52,310 nucleotides of DNA from Bacillus sp. EB600 (lineage in GTDB: Bacteria; Bacillota; Bacilli; Bacillales; Cytobacillaceae). The position numbers were made by a program, and so were the translations under genes. Shown here one piece after another: positions 24,381 through 32,595 of this stretch. The stretch covers positions 1 through 52,310 of the forward strand of contig NZ_JAEVLT010000033.1 of the NCBI RefSeq assembly GCF_024494385.1. The letters run 5' to 3'. Position 1 is the first letter of the stretch, and the number at the start of each line of letters is the position of its first letter. The notes beneath the pieces are model-generated. The model did not search any database. It was not told the DNA's origin and saw nothing but the letters and a program-made list of their open reading frames with translations.

Positions 24381-24412
24381 AAATACTATAAAGTGTGAAT
24401 TTAATAGTATTT
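24381..24412. promoter_or_regulatory. Inverted repeat upstream of tcyA
   Basis: AAATACTAT (24381-24389) is mirrored by ATAGTATTT (24404-24412) with a 14-bp spacer. It lies about 110 bp before the tcyA start and just upstream of a TTGACA-type -35 element. Operator function is inferred; it does not match a CymR site as I remember it. Confidence 0.35.
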
Positions 24413-24524
24413 ACAAAGAATATCCATAACGCAAGAACATTTTATTGACATAATAATATTTCTGGATTACTCTAAGAAAGTTGTTTAATAAATTAAAGCC
24501 TATAAGGATACGGGGGATTAGAAC

Positions 24525-25331
24525 ATGAAAAAATCATTATTACTTTTCCTTGGTTTATTTTTAGTACTGGCCTTAGCTGCTTGCAGTGGCACGACGAAAA
24601 AGAATGACCAAAAGGCAACGGCTAACAAAACTCTTTATGATCAAATTAAATCTAAAGGTGAAGTCACGATTGGAACTGAAGGTACTTACGCTCCATTTAC
24701 CTTCCATGATAAAAGTGGCAAGTTAACTGGTTTTGATATCGAGGTTGCTCAGGAAGTATTCAAGCGTCTTAACATAAAGCCGAAATTTATTGAAACAAAA
24801 TGGGATGGTATGATTGCTGGTTTAGATGCAAAACGCTATGATATGGTTGCCAATGAAGTTGCGATTCGACCTGACCGTCTGCAAAAGTATGATATGTCAG
24901 ATCCATATATTGCTTCAAAGGCAGTATTAATTGTAAGAGCGGATAATACGACAATTAAATCTCTTGATGATTTGAATGGTAAAAAAGTTGGTCAATCATT
25001 AGATAGCAATTACCGTAAAACTGCGGAAGATCACGGTGCAACAAACACAGTTGTTGAGGGATTCAACCAAGCAATTGATTTATTAACATCGAATCGAATT
25101 GATGCAACCCTAAATGACAGTCTTTCCTATTTAGATCTTAAAAAACAACGTCCTGAACTGCCAATTAAGGTGGTTTATACAGAGCCAAACGCAACAAAAA
25201 ATGGTTTCTTATTCCGCAAAAATAATCCAGAATTAGTTAAGGCCGTCAACAAAACTTTAGCTGACATGAAGAAAGATGGCACTTATTTAAAGATTTCCAA
25301 GAAATATTTTGGAGAAGACGTTTCTAAGTAA
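24525..25331 (+). CDS. tcyA: Cystine ABC transporter substrate-binding lipoprotein
   Basis: A 268-residue periplasmic-binding-fold protein anchored at the outer membrane face. A signal peptide ends in the lipobox LAAC with Cys20 as the lipidated residue. The GTEGTYAPFTFHDKSGKLTGFD block is typical of polar amino acid binders. Length and the C-terminal KKYFGEDVSK match B. subtilis TcyA closely, hence L-cystine as likely ligand. It heads tcyABC, followed 14 bp later by the permease gene. Confidence 0.87.
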   Translation: MKKSLLLFLGLFLVLALAACSGTTKKNDQKATANKTLYDQIKSKGEVTIGTEGTYAPFTFHDKSGKLTGFDIEVAQEVFKRLNIKPKFIETKWDGMIAGLDAKRYDMVANEVAIRPDRLQKYDMSDPYIASKAVLIVRADNTTIKSLDDLNGKKVGQSLDSNYRKTAEDHGATNTVVEGFNQAIDLLTSNRIDATLNDSLSYLDLKKQRPELPIKVVYTEPNATKNGFLFRKNNPELVKAVNKTLADMKKDGTYLKISKKYFGEDVSK

Positions 25332-25345
25332 AGGATTGATCCGAA

Positions 25346-26026
25346 ATGGTTGCAGATGATCGTTTACAGAGAATATTAGGAATCCTTAGCGATTCCTTTT
25401 TTCCTATTTTACAGGCGGGATTGTATTTTACAATCCCGTTAACATTGATTTCCTTTGTGTTGGGGACATTATTAGCCTTTTTTACTGCACTAGGGCGATT
25501 ATCAAATATAAAGGCATTAAATGCGATTGCGAAGTTTTATGTGTGGATTTTTCGCGGTACGCCCTTATTGGTCCAGCTCTTTATCCTTTTTTACGGGTTT
25601 CCAAGTATGGGAATCACCTTAAATCCATTTCCAGCAGCAGTTATTGGATTTACCCTGAATGTAGGTGCATACAGCTCGGAAATTATTCGTGCGGCGATCC
25701 AGTCGATACCCAAAGGACAATGGGAGGCAGCTTTCTCGATTGGGATGACAAAGTCGCAGGCGATGAGGCGTATTATTTTGCCACAGGCTGTAAGGGTATC
25801 CCTTCCGCCATTGGGGAATTCGTTTATCAGCCTTGTAAAAGATACTTCTTTAGCTGCAACGATAACTGTTACGGAAATGTTTCAAAAGGGTCAACAAATC
25901 GCATCTGTTACATATGAACCACTGTGGTTATACATTGAAGTTGCCTTCATTTATTTAATTTTCAGCACCTTCCTATCCTTTTTCCAAGCAAGGCTTGAAC
26001 AGCGATATGAAAGAGGAGTTGCATAA
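25346..26026 (+). CDS. tcyB: Cystine ABC transporter permease
   Basis: A 226-residue permease of the HisM/GlnP type with about five helices. The conserved coupling segment AFSIGMTKSQAMRRIILPQA contacts the ATPase. The first helix follows a short N-terminus. It is located between the binding protein and ATPase genes of the tcy operon; its stop lies 20 bp before the chosen tcyC start. Confidence 0.87.
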   Translation: MVADDRLQRILGILSDSFFPILQAGLYFTIPLTLISFVLGTLLAFFTALGRLSNIKALNAIAKFYVWIFRGTPLLVQLFILFYGFPSMGITLNPFPAAVIGFTLNVGAYSSEIIRAAIQSIPKGQWEAAFSIGMTKSQAMRRIILPQAVRVSLPPLGNSFISLVKDTSLAATITVTEMFQKGQQIASVTYEPLWLYIEVAFIYLIFSTFLSFFQARLEQRYERGVA

Positions 26027-26046
26027 TGATAATTGGAGGGAAGAAT

Positions 26047-26793
26047 ATGATCTCGGTTGAAAACGTGCATAAGCGATTTGGGGAATTAGAGGTCCTTAAA
26101 GGGATAAGCTTTTCGATTGATAAGGGAAAAACAGTCGTTATCATTGGGCCTTCCGGTTCGGGTAAAACCACTTTCCTGCGCTGCTTAAACTTATTAGAAA
26201 CACCTGACCAAGGGAAAATAACTTTAGGCGAAAAGTCTGTTGATTTTTCCGGAAAGACCAAATTATCCGCTTCTGTTATAACATCGTTTCGTCAGCAAAC
26301 AGGCATGGTTTTTCAAAATTATAATTTATTTCCTCATCTAACGGCGCTTGAGAACGTGATGGAAGGACAGATTGTTGTTTTAAAGCGGGATAAAGCTGCG
26401 GCACGGAATAAAGCTCTAAGTCTGCTGGAGAAAGTAGGATTGAAGGAAAGAGCCGATATGTATCCGCATCAGTTGTCAGGCGGTCAGCAGCAACGAGTCG
26501 GGATTGCTCGTGCAATGGCAATAGATCCGGCTGTATTATTATTCGATGAACCCACCTCTGCTCTTGATCCTGAACTGGTTGGCGAGGTTTTAAAGGTAAT
26601 GAAGGACCTTGCTGAAGAAGGCATGACGATGGTGGTCGTCACGCATGAAATGTCGTTTGCAAGAAATGTTGCGGATCAGGTTATTTTTATGGATCAAGGG
26701 ATTATTATGGAAAAAGGAACGCCAGAAGAAGTATTTGGAAATACTCAAAATCCTCGGATGGCCCAATTTCTGAATAAAGTGATCGGCAGGTAA
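26047..26793 (+). CDS. tcyC: Cystine ABC transporter ATPase
   Basis: A 248-residue polar-amino-acid ABC ATPase. It has Walker A GPSGSGKTT (about 34-42), Q-loop VFQNYNLFPH, signature LSGGQQQRVGIARA and Walker B VLLFDEPTSALDPE. The region around SVDFSGKTK is shared with B. subtilis TcyC. I chose the ATG at 26047, with GGAGGGAAG about 5 nt before it; the ATG at 26026 overlaps the tcyB stop but lacks a site. Its function is ATP-driven cystine import and so sulfur supply. Confidence 0.88.
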   Translation: MISVENVHKRFGELEVLKGISFSIDKGKTVVIIGPSGSGKTTFLRCLNLLETPDQGKITLGEKSVDFSGKTKLSASVITSFRQQTGMVFQNYNLFPHLTALENVMEGQIVVLKRDKAAARNKALSLLEKVGLKERADMYPHQLSGGQQQRVGIARAMAIDPAVLLFDEPTSALDPELVGEVLKVMKDLAEEGMTMVVVTHEMSFARNVADQVIFMDQGIIMEKGTPEEVFGNTQNPRMAQFLNKVIGR

Positions 26794-26817
26794 TCTTCAA
26801 TTAAGAAATCTAATAAG

Positions 26818-26844
26818 AAACCACCGGTTTTCCGGTGGTTTTTT
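26818..26844 (+). terminator. Terminator of tcyABC
   Basis: AAACCACCGG and CCGGTGGTTT pair perfectly around TTTT and run into T residues. Confidence 0.9.
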
Positions 26845-26933
26845 CACACCTTAACGGGCTTTCCTGAGAAAAAGCTGATATCATTAAAATAAAAACTGAA
26901 AATTCACTTTTTAAAGAGGGGGAAAAGCCTGCA

Positions 26934-28118
26934 GTGGATAAAGATGTGTTAAATAGCCTTAATGAAAAGGTAATGGAATGTTTTACTGAAGTGGTTAGCT
27001 GGAGGAGATTTATGCACCAGCATCCGGAATTGTCCTTTAAAGAAACGAAGACAGCTCAGTATATTAAAGAAAAGTTACTTGGCTTTGGAATCTCAGTAAA
27101 AACCAATCTCGGTGGACATGGTTTGATCGGAATTCTAGAGGGGAATCATCCCGGAAAGACAATCGCTCTTAGAGCAGACTTCGATGCATTGCCGATCAAT
27201 GATGAAAAAGAGGTAGCTTATAAATCGCAAAATCCAGGGGTCATGCATGCGTGCGGTCATGATGGGCATACCGCAGCCTTGTTGGGCACAGCAAAAGTAC
27301 TGAGTCAATTTCGCGAACAGCTGAAAGGGAAAATAATCTTTATTTTTCAGCCGGCAGAAGAAATGCCGCCTGGTGGAGCAAAATTTATGATTGAGGATGG
27401 CGCTTTAGATGGGGTGGACTATGTTTTCGGCGCCCATTTAGGCTCACAAATACCTCTAGGAAAAATCGCAGTCGGTACAGGATATCAAATGGCTGCAGTA
27501 GATAAATTTACGATTCATATTAATGGTAAAGGTGGTCATGGAGCAAGGCCCCACGAAGCTATTGATTCTATTGTCATTGCCAGTGATATCGTCAGTTCCC
27601 TGCAAAAGATTGTTAGTCGCAGTGTGAATCCTTTGCAATCAGCTGTCGTAACAATTGGCGTGTTTCAAGCAGGTAGTGCCTTTAATGTCATTGCTGATAA
27701 AGCTACCTTGGAAGGTACTGTGCGTACATTTGACAGGGGCATTCGTAAACAGGTAGAAGGCCAAATAAACAGCATTGTAGCAGGTATTACATCAGCATTT
27801 GGTGCTACGTATTCAATCGATTATTTAAATGGTTATCCTTCTTTGTATAATCATCCAGAAGATGCAGAAACAGTTCGAGCATTGCTTGCTGAGGAATTTT
27901 CCGAAGAGAATATCGTGGAAATGGAACCAACAATGGGAGCGGAGGATTTTTCATATTACCTGTTGGAGAGGCCGGGGACATATTTTAGAGTAGGCTCCCA
28001 AAATGAAGATGAGGCTACCCACTATTCCCATCACCATCCAAAGTTCGATATAGATGAGACAGCTTTAATCAATCTTGAAAAATCATTTCTAAAAATTGTC
28101 TCCCATTATTTGTTTTAA
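26934..28118 (+). CDS. M20 family amidohydrolase / aminoacylase
   Basis: A 394-residue metallo-hydrolase that splits N-acyl amino acids or related amides. Metal and catalytic motifs in order: HQHPELSFKET, LRADFDALPI, MHACGHDGHTA, FQPAEE, GKGGHGARPHEAID in the dimerisation domain and GAEDFSYYL near the C-terminus. The set is complete. The GTG start has GAGGGGG about 11 nt away. It follows tcyABC but is separated by a terminator. In B. subtilis related enzymes act with cystine importers on N-acetylated sulfur compounds, which makes such a role here plausible but unproven. Confidence 0.87.
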   Translation: MDKDVLNSLNEKVMECFTEVVSWRRFMHQHPELSFKETKTAQYIKEKLLGFGISVKTNLGGHGLIGILEGNHPGKTIALRADFDALPINDEKEVAYKSQNPGVMHACGHDGHTAALLGTAKVLSQFREQLKGKIIFIFQPAEEMPPGGAKFMIEDGALDGVDYVFGAHLGSQIPLGKIAVGTGYQMAAVDKFTIHINGKGGHGARPHEAIDSIVIASDIVSSLQKIVSRSVNPLQSAVVTIGVFQAGSAFNVIADKATLEGTVRTFDRGIRKQVEGQINSIVAGITSAFGATYSIDYLNGYPSLYNHPEDAETVRALLAEEFSEENIVEMEPTMGAEDFSYYLLERPGTYFRVGSQNEDEATHYSHHHPKFDIDETALINLEKSFLKIVSHYLF

Positions 28119-28146
28119 TTTAATGTTTAAATAAAAACATTAAAAG

Positions 28147-28173
28147 AAGAACTTCAATACAAGTTCTTTCTCT
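28147..28173 (+). terminator. Probable terminator of the amidohydrolase gene
   Basis: AGAACTT and AAGTTCT arms around a 6-nt loop, followed by a pyrimidine-rich tail. Confidence 0.5.
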
Positions 28174-28257
28174 ACTTCATATTCCAAGCATACTCAAACC
28201 CCTTTCTTAAATATGTTAAAATGACCTTAATACTGTTCTTTGGGGGAGATAAAAATA

Positions 28258-29190
28258 ATGAATATTATAGACCTTCATTGTGATGCTTTAATGAAGCTGC
28301 GGGAAGGAAAAGGAAAGTTGCGTTTTGCTGATTCACCAGAATTGCATACTAATAAATTACGCTTGAAGCAAGGTCAAGTAATGGTACAGTGCTTTGCCAT
28401 TTTTATCGAACCTGATATTATCTCTGATCAAAAGTTTCAGGCTGCACTTGAGCAGGTTGATTATTTTTACAAGGAAGTGCTGGGAAAGAATCCTGAGATG
28501 AAGCAGGTAAAGGAATGGACCGATTTCGATCATTTAAAGGATGGGGAAATTGGCGCGATGCTTTCACTTGAAGGAGTAGACGCGATTGGCAATGATCTGA
28601 CAAAGCTCCACATTCTTTATCAGCTGGGTGTCCGTTCTGTAGGTCTCACCTGGAATAATGCGAATTTGGCTGCTGATGGTGCAGGCGAACCGCGCGGCGG
28701 CGGGTTAACCTTGTTTGGAAAGGAAGTTGTTGATTTTAATAATCAACATCAAATGTTAACTGATGTTTCCCATTTAAGTGAAAAAGCGTTTTGGGATGTC
28801 ATGGAGTTGGCTGATTATCCAATCGCCAGCCATTCGAATTCGAAAACACTTTGCAATCATCCACGAAATTTAACAGATGAGCAGGCAACAGCATTGTTTA
28901 ACAAGGGGGGAATGATTCACGTAGTTTACAATCCTCCGTTTGTTAAAGAGGATGGAAAAGCGACTATTACTGACCTTGTTGAGCATATAGATCACTTTTG
29001 CTCATTGGGGGGACTCAAGCAAATTGGCTTAGGCTCAGATTTTGATGGAATTTCAGAACTTATTCCAGGCTTAGAGGATGCATCGAAAGTTCAAAATCTC
29101 ATTAATGAATTATTGAAGTATTATAGTGAAGAAGCAGTAAAGGGCTTTGCTTATCAAAATTTTCTTACTCACCGCCCAGGAATAATGTGA
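28258..29190 (+). CDS. Membrane dipeptidase, M19 family
   Basis: A 310-residue zinc dipeptidase of the renal dipeptidase family, a TIM barrel without evident signal peptide. Metal motifs are the N-terminal DLHCDA (His-x-Asp), the bridging Glu in LSLEGVD, DVSHLS, ASHSNSKTLCNHPRNLTD and GSDFDGI. Likely substrates are L-X or L-D dipeptides, for instance from cell-wall turnover. The ATG at 28258 has GGGGGAG about 8 nt upstream; the TTG at 28240 overlaps that site. It may be co-transcribed with the HTH and DUF488 genes that follow at 46 and 14 bp. Confidence 0.87.
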   Translation: MNIIDLHCDALMKLREGKGKLRFADSPELHTNKLRLKQGQVMVQCFAIFIEPDIISDQKFQAALEQVDYFYKEVLGKNPEMKQVKEWTDFDHLKDGEIGAMLSLEGVDAIGNDLTKLHILYQLGVRSVGLTWNNANLAADGAGEPRGGGLTLFGKEVVDFNNQHQMLTDVSHLSEKAFWDVMELADYPIASHSNSKTLCNHPRNLTDEQATALFNKGGMIHVVYNPPFVKEDGKATITDLVEHIDHFCSLGGLKQIGLGSDFDGISELIPGLEDASKVQNLINELLKYYSEEAVKGFAYQNFLTHRPGIM

Positions 29191-29236
29191 AAGCGGGACG
29201 AAGCACAACAGCGTAAAAAAAGAATGGAGAAAAAGG

Positions 29237-29467
29237 ATGTATCTTACAGTAAAAGAAGCTGCAGAATATTTATCATTACCAGAAGCAACAATTGAAAGCT
29301 TAATCTTACAAAAGAAAATCCGCGCCATCCACGACGGAGAGCAGTATTTAATTTACAAGGAGCAATTTAAAACACATTTTAAACAGTTGGAAAAGTATAA
29401 GGAATTAATTGAGGAAATTATGAATGAACCGATCCCGGAGGATTTGGATGTAAAGGATGAAGACTAA
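29237..29467 (+). CDS. Excisionase-family helix-turn-helix protein
   Basis: A 76-residue protein with an N-terminal winged HTH of the excisionase/MerR type (YLTVKEAAEYLSLPEATIESLILQKKI) and an acidic tail (PIPEDLDVKDED). GGAGAAAAAGG precedes the ATG. Despite the family name nothing near it is phage-like; such stand-alone HTH proteins are often chromosomal. Target unknown. Confidence 0.75.
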   Translation: MYLTVKEAAEYLSLPEATIESLILQKKIRAIHDGEQYLIYKEQFKTHFKQLEKYKELIEEIMNEPIPEDLDVKDED

Positions 29468-29481
29468 AAAGGGGCGGAAGC

Positions 29482-29853
29482 ATGACTAATATTTTCATAA
29501 AAAGAATCTATGAACCGTGTGACGAGGCTGATGGTACCCGCATTTTAGTTGATCGAATTTGGCCGCGTGGCATTTCCAAAGAGAAAGCAGGTTTAACGGA
29601 CTGGTTTAAAGACATTGCCCCAAGCAGCGAACTACGCAAATGGTTTTGCCATAAACCTGAACTGTTCGAGGAGTTTCGGGAAAAGTATCTGGAGGAACTG
29701 CGGATTGATGAGAGAAAGGCAGAAATGGTGGCGCAGTTATCTGCCTTGGCTCAAGAGGGCAGAGTCACTCTTTTATATGGAGCAAAGGACCCAATTCATA
29801 ATCAGGCCGTGGTATTGTATGAGGAAATAAAAAGAAAATTAGCTGAAAAATAA
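29482..29853 (+). CDS. DUF488 (YeaO-like) protein
   Basis: A 123-residue protein with DUF488 hallmarks: IKRIYEP at the start, ILVDRIWPRGISKEKA, WFKDIAPSSELRKWF and the late LLYGAKDP. The biochemical function of the family is unknown. AGGGGCGGAAG lies 6-8 nt before the ATG. Probably the last gene of the dipeptidase-HTH-DUF488 unit, closed by the hairpin just after it. Confidence 0.82.
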   Translation: MTNIFIKRIYEPCDEADGTRILVDRIWPRGISKEKAGLTDWFKDIAPSSELRKWFCHKPELFEEFREKYLEELRIDERKAEMVAQLSALAQEGRVTLLYGAKDPIHNQAVVLYEEIKRKLAEK

Positions 29854-29856
29854 GAA

Positions 29857-29880
29857 AGGGTGCGGTTTCGCACCTTTTTA
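29857..29880 (+). terminator. Terminator after DUF488 gene
   Basis: AAGGGTGCG and CGCACCTTT arms around GTTT, followed by a T run. It overlaps the 3' end of the convergent hemolysin III gene by 3 bp. Confidence 0.75.
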
Positions 29881-30522
29881 AATGACATATAGGAAAATTG
29901 ATAGAAAGTGGGCTAAGCTGCCAAATAAGATAAAGACGTGAAAAATTTCATGGTAGCCCATATATTTGAACTCTAAAAACTTAGGTTTAAGACCGTATAT
30001 AACCCCGCCAATTGTGTAGAAAATCCCCCCAAGAGCAAGCAAGTACAGCCCCATTGCACTTATTGAACCGTAGAGTGGACCGGCAACAATAACAATCATC
30101 CAGCCCATTGCGATATAGATTGCGGTCGACAACCATCTAGGACACTGAAACCAAATCATTTTAAAGAGTACCCCTAATACAGCAACAGTTGTAACGATTG
30201 CAAACAGGATAGTACCGGTTTTTCCATGTAAACTTATTAAGCAAAATGGTGTATAGGTGCCGGCAATTAAAATGAAGATCATCGAATGATCGAGCCTACG
30301 TAAAAAAGCAATGATATTGTCTTTCGCAATCACCATATGGTAGGTTGCAGACGCTGAATAAAGAAGGATCATGCTAACACCAAAAATAACCACGGCTGTG
30401 ATCGCTACTACTGAATTAGTTGCGTTTACCGCTTTTATCACCATGGCAAGCAAACCGAAAAGAGATAAAATCGCACCAGCAAGGTGTGTCAGCCCATTGA
30501 TTGGTTCCCGAATATAGTTAGT
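29878..30522 (-). CDS. Hemolysin III / PAQR family membrane protein
   Basis: A 214-residue seven-helix membrane protein of the hemolysin III (TrhA/YplQ) family. The conserved N-terminal INGLTHLAGA, the metal-site SATYH motif after helix 2, RLDHSMIFILIAGTYTPF, and the C-terminal YHEIFHVFILFGSLAHF with paired His are all present. The family is linked to membrane-fluidity homeostasis in bacteria. I chose the TTG at 30522, with AGGAGG about 7 nt upstream; the GTG at 30543 precedes that site. Confidence 0.87.
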   Translation of the reverse strand, partial: TNYIREPINGLTHLAGAILSLFGLLAMVIKAVNATNSVVAITAVVIFGVSMILLYSASATYHMVIAKDNIIAFLRRLDHSMIFILIAGTYTPFCLISLHGKTGTILFAIVTTVAVLGVLFKMIWFQCPRWLSTAIYIAMGWMIVIVAGPLYGSISAMGLYLLALGGIFYTIGGVIYGLKPKFLEFKYMGYHEIFHVFILFGSLAHFLSIFLYVI

Positions 30523-30601
30523 CAAAATAATTCCTCCTATCACAACATGTAGTTTATAATACTATGTACAATGATACTTATAAACCATGATGTAGTCAAT
30601 G

Positions 30602-30630
30602 TTTACTGAATCTTTTTTTTTCGTTATAAT
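30602..30630 (+). promoter_or_regulatory. Sigma-A type promoter of the DUF1836 gene
   Basis: TTTACT (30602-30607) and consensus TATAAT (30625-30630) are exactly 17 bp apart and lie 36 bp before the start codon. Confidence 0.6.
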
Positions 30631-30665
30631 ATAGTTGTTAAATACTATTAAGACAGAGGTCTTTT

Positions 30666-31247
30666 ATGGAAAATTTGGATCAACTCATAGAAACATTAGG
30701 GCTTGAGAGAATGCTTACGTTAGCAGAAATACCAAAAATCGATTTGTATATGGATCAGGTTATCCAATTGTTTGAAAATAAGTTTGAAGAAGGAAAACGT
30801 AATGAGCAGGATAAAGTCCTGACTAAAACGATGATTAATAATTATGCAAAAGGAAAGCTGCTTTTTCCAATCAAAAATAAAAAGTATTCAAGGGAACACC
30901 TCATTTTAATCAGCTTAATTTATCAATTAAAAGGGGCATTGTCAATTAATGATATTAAGACAACGCTGGCCGGAATTAATCAAAAAATTATGAAAGATGA
31001 TTTTCAGTTAAATAACTTCTATGAAAGCTACCTTCATTTAATTACGAAAAATGTAGAGGATTTTAGAGAGGGCATCAAAGAGCGATCGAAAGAAGTTGCA
31101 AAGGAAGTATCCAAGCTTGAGGAAGAACAGCATACAGAGAACCTTGATGAAGTTTTAATGATTACCTCCCTTGTACATATGAGTAATTTATACAGAAGAG
31201 CAGCAGAAAAGCTGGTTGACAATATTACGAAGGACGGCACTTCCTAA
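30666..31247 (+). CDS. DUF1836 protein
   Basis: A 193-residue soluble protein matching the DUF1836 pattern: an HTH-like LTKTMINNYAKGKLLFPIKNKKYSREHLILI region in the centre, then a helical C-terminal half with a Lys/Glu-rich segment (KERSKEVAKEVSKLEEEQ). Probably DNA-binding; targets are unknown. Divergent from the hemolysin III gene, with a clear promoter. Confidence 0.8.
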   Translation: MENLDQLIETLGLERMLTLAEIPKIDLYMDQVIQLFENKFEEGKRNEQDKVLTKTMINNYAKGKLLFPIKNKKYSREHLILISLIYQLKGALSINDIKTTLAGINQKIMKDDFQLNNFYESYLHLITKNVEDFREGIKERSKEVAKEVSKLEEEQHTENLDEVLMITSLVHMSNLYRRAAEKLVDNITKDGTS

Positions 31248-31312
31248 CACCAACGATACATAAATTTTCCTCTTTCAGAAGAGACTAAATGGTGTTCAAG
31301 GAGGTGCCGATT

Positions 31313-31630
31313 ATGGCTGCAGAGGATTTTGAAAAAATTTATCAGGAATACAAACAGCAGAGTGAACAACAAGCAAGAATGGAGGCAACAAATAATTCAA
31401 ACGAAAGTGGAAAAGAAGAGTTTGTTGCCGTGAGGAAAAATAATGATGGCGATATTATTGCTTTTAGAACAAACTCAGGGAGGGAGTTAGATTATATTAC
31501 TGCCCTGGGGGAAGCAAAGGCAGGTAATATCGCTCATATTGATGTTTTTCATAAATATGGAAGAGATATTATCAGAAGTGAACCGGATGGAATTAAAGAG
31601 AACAATTTAGACCAATTACCTGAATTTTAG
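31313..31630 (+). CDS. DUF3892-type protein (105 aa)
   Basis: The N-terminal half is a charged Gln/Glu-rich helix (YQEYKQQSEQQARMEA). The C-terminal half has the VAVRKNNDGDIIAFRTNSGRELDY pattern of DUF3892. AAGGAGGTG precedes the ATG at 31313 at ideal distance; an upstream GTG extension would cross it. Function unknown; closed by a terminator. Confidence 0.75.
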   Translation: MAAEDFEKIYQEYKQQSEQQARMEATNNSNESGKEEFVAVRKNNDGDIIAFRTNSGRELDYITALGEAKAGNIAHIDVFHKYGRDIIRSEPDGIKENNLDQLPEF

Positions 31631-31708
31631 CGAGAGAAAAAAGAAGAAACTAAAATCCGAGGACACTGAAAATCTTGCGATTTTTCAAATGAACTAAATA
31701 GCAGTATA

Positions 31709-31757
31709 AAAAAAGACGGCTTAAAATTCACTTTTGGAATTTTAAGCTGTCTTTTTT
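31709..31757 (+). terminator. Long-stem terminator after the DUF3892 gene
   Basis: AAAAGACGGCTTAAAATTC pairs with GAATTTTAAGCTGTCTTTT (one G-T type mismatch) around a 7-nt loop, followed by T residues. Confidence 0.85.
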
Positions 31758-31848
31758 ATTCAGTAGGTTATCTATTATACCTGTCAGGCCAGATTCTTCA
31801 ACAGGTTTGATTCCAATTTGAAAGGGATGAACTTGAGAATGAAGAAAG

Positions 31849-32094
31849 ATGATGGTTCTGAGATCGAGAAAGAAATACCATGACAAGACCGTTAAACGAC
31901 TTGTTAGTTCTGGCAATCAAATAAATTGTTGGGTAGATATTGTTTTTCCTGAACTTCGACAGGTGTTTAAAGATGTTAAAGGGAAAGGAGCAATTGCAAC
32001 CCTTCGCCTATTCCCAACACTACTTGAACTACGTTCAATGTTTGTAGACATATTAATTTGTCTTTTACACATATTTAGTGTTATCCGAAGTTAA
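31849..32094 (+). pseudogene. IS110-family transposase remnant
   Basis: An 81-codon frame has a middle part, INCWVDIVFPELRQVFKD followed by KGKGAIATLRLFP, that matches what I remember of the central region of IS110-type transposases. Neither the N-terminal DEDD catalytic part nor the C-terminal Ser motif is present, and the last 20 residues look unrelated. It is a fragment with no start signal. I could not find element ends. Confidence 0.5.
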
Positions 32095-32163
32095 TCCAAA
32101 GTTCCGTAATCTCCTTAAAATTTATAAATTATGGTAATATGGTAAGCCATTTGCCGTTTCTAA

Positions 32164-32238
32164 TGTAGAAGTGGTTGTATAAAATATAGCAACGGAGTGG
32201 ACAAGCACACTTACTTCGTGGCCTTCTACAAACTCCGT
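32164..32238 (+). promoter_or_regulatory. Leader with interleaved inverted repeats
   Basis: TGTAGAAG (32164-32171) pairs with CTTCTACA (32223-32230), and ACGGAGT (32192-32198) pairs with ACTCCGT (32232-32238). The order is a-b-a'-b', so the two stems either exclude each other or form a pseudoknot. The block ends about 13 nt before the ribosome binding site of the DUF4183 gene. Confidence 0.45.
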
Positions 32239-32267
32239 AAACTTAAAATAGAAAGGAGTGAATATAC

Positions 32268-32552
32268 ATGGCTATCGTTAAACCGTTCATGGCGGGAAGA
32301 AGATTTGTAAGCACAATAGGAGCTGGTACAATTGCAGGTGCAGATGTGACATTTGCTAATACAGATTTCACTGATGATACTGGTGGCGTTACAACATTTC
32401 CTTCTTCACCTCCAGTTGTAAATTTATATATTAATGCGTTACTCCAAACAAGTGATACTGTAACAGGTCTTTCCACTACTGCAGTTACGATTGTAGGTGG
32501 AGCTGCTCTTGATCCTGCTACTCCAATTGTACTTGAATTTGTTGTAAACTAG
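32268..32552 (+). CDS. DUF4183 protein (94 aa)
   Basis: A small Thr/Ala/Val-rich, low-charge beta protein with the DUF4183 signature NLYINALLQTSDTVTGLSTTAVTIVGGAALDPATPIVLEFV. Proteins of this type occur with exosporium or spore-surface collagen-like proteins, so a surface role is likely but inferred. GAAAGGAGTG precedes the ATG. It faces a second DUF4183-type gene across a shared terminator. Confidence 0.8.
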   Translation: MAIVKPFMAGRRFVSTIGAGTIAGADVTFANTDFTDDTGGVTTFPSSPPVVNLYINALLQTSDTVTGLSTTAVTIVGGAALDPATPIVLEFVVN

Positions 32553-32554
32553 TT

Positions 32555-32595
32555 GAGAAAAAAACGAGTTATCCTGTAGGAAAACTCGTTTTTTA
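32555..32595. terminator. Shared terminator between DUF4183 genes
   Basis: AAAACGAGTT and AACTCGTTTT arms around a 12-nt loop, with A- and T-rich flanks on both sides. It can serve both convergent genes. Confidence 0.8.

Larger units (their letters stand above)
31631..32267. other. Gene-poor region: terminator, transposase remnant, leader
   Basis: This stretch contains a terminator (31709-31757), a decayed IS110-type fragment (31849-32094) and a 5' leader with interleaved inverted repeats (32164-32238). No intact gene is seen. Confidence 0.6.

Noticed and set aside
29237..29467. Phage or integrative-element marker (excisionase-type HTH)
   Set aside because: No integrase, attachment site or phage gene is nearby; the HTH gene sits in an ordinary chromosomal unit.
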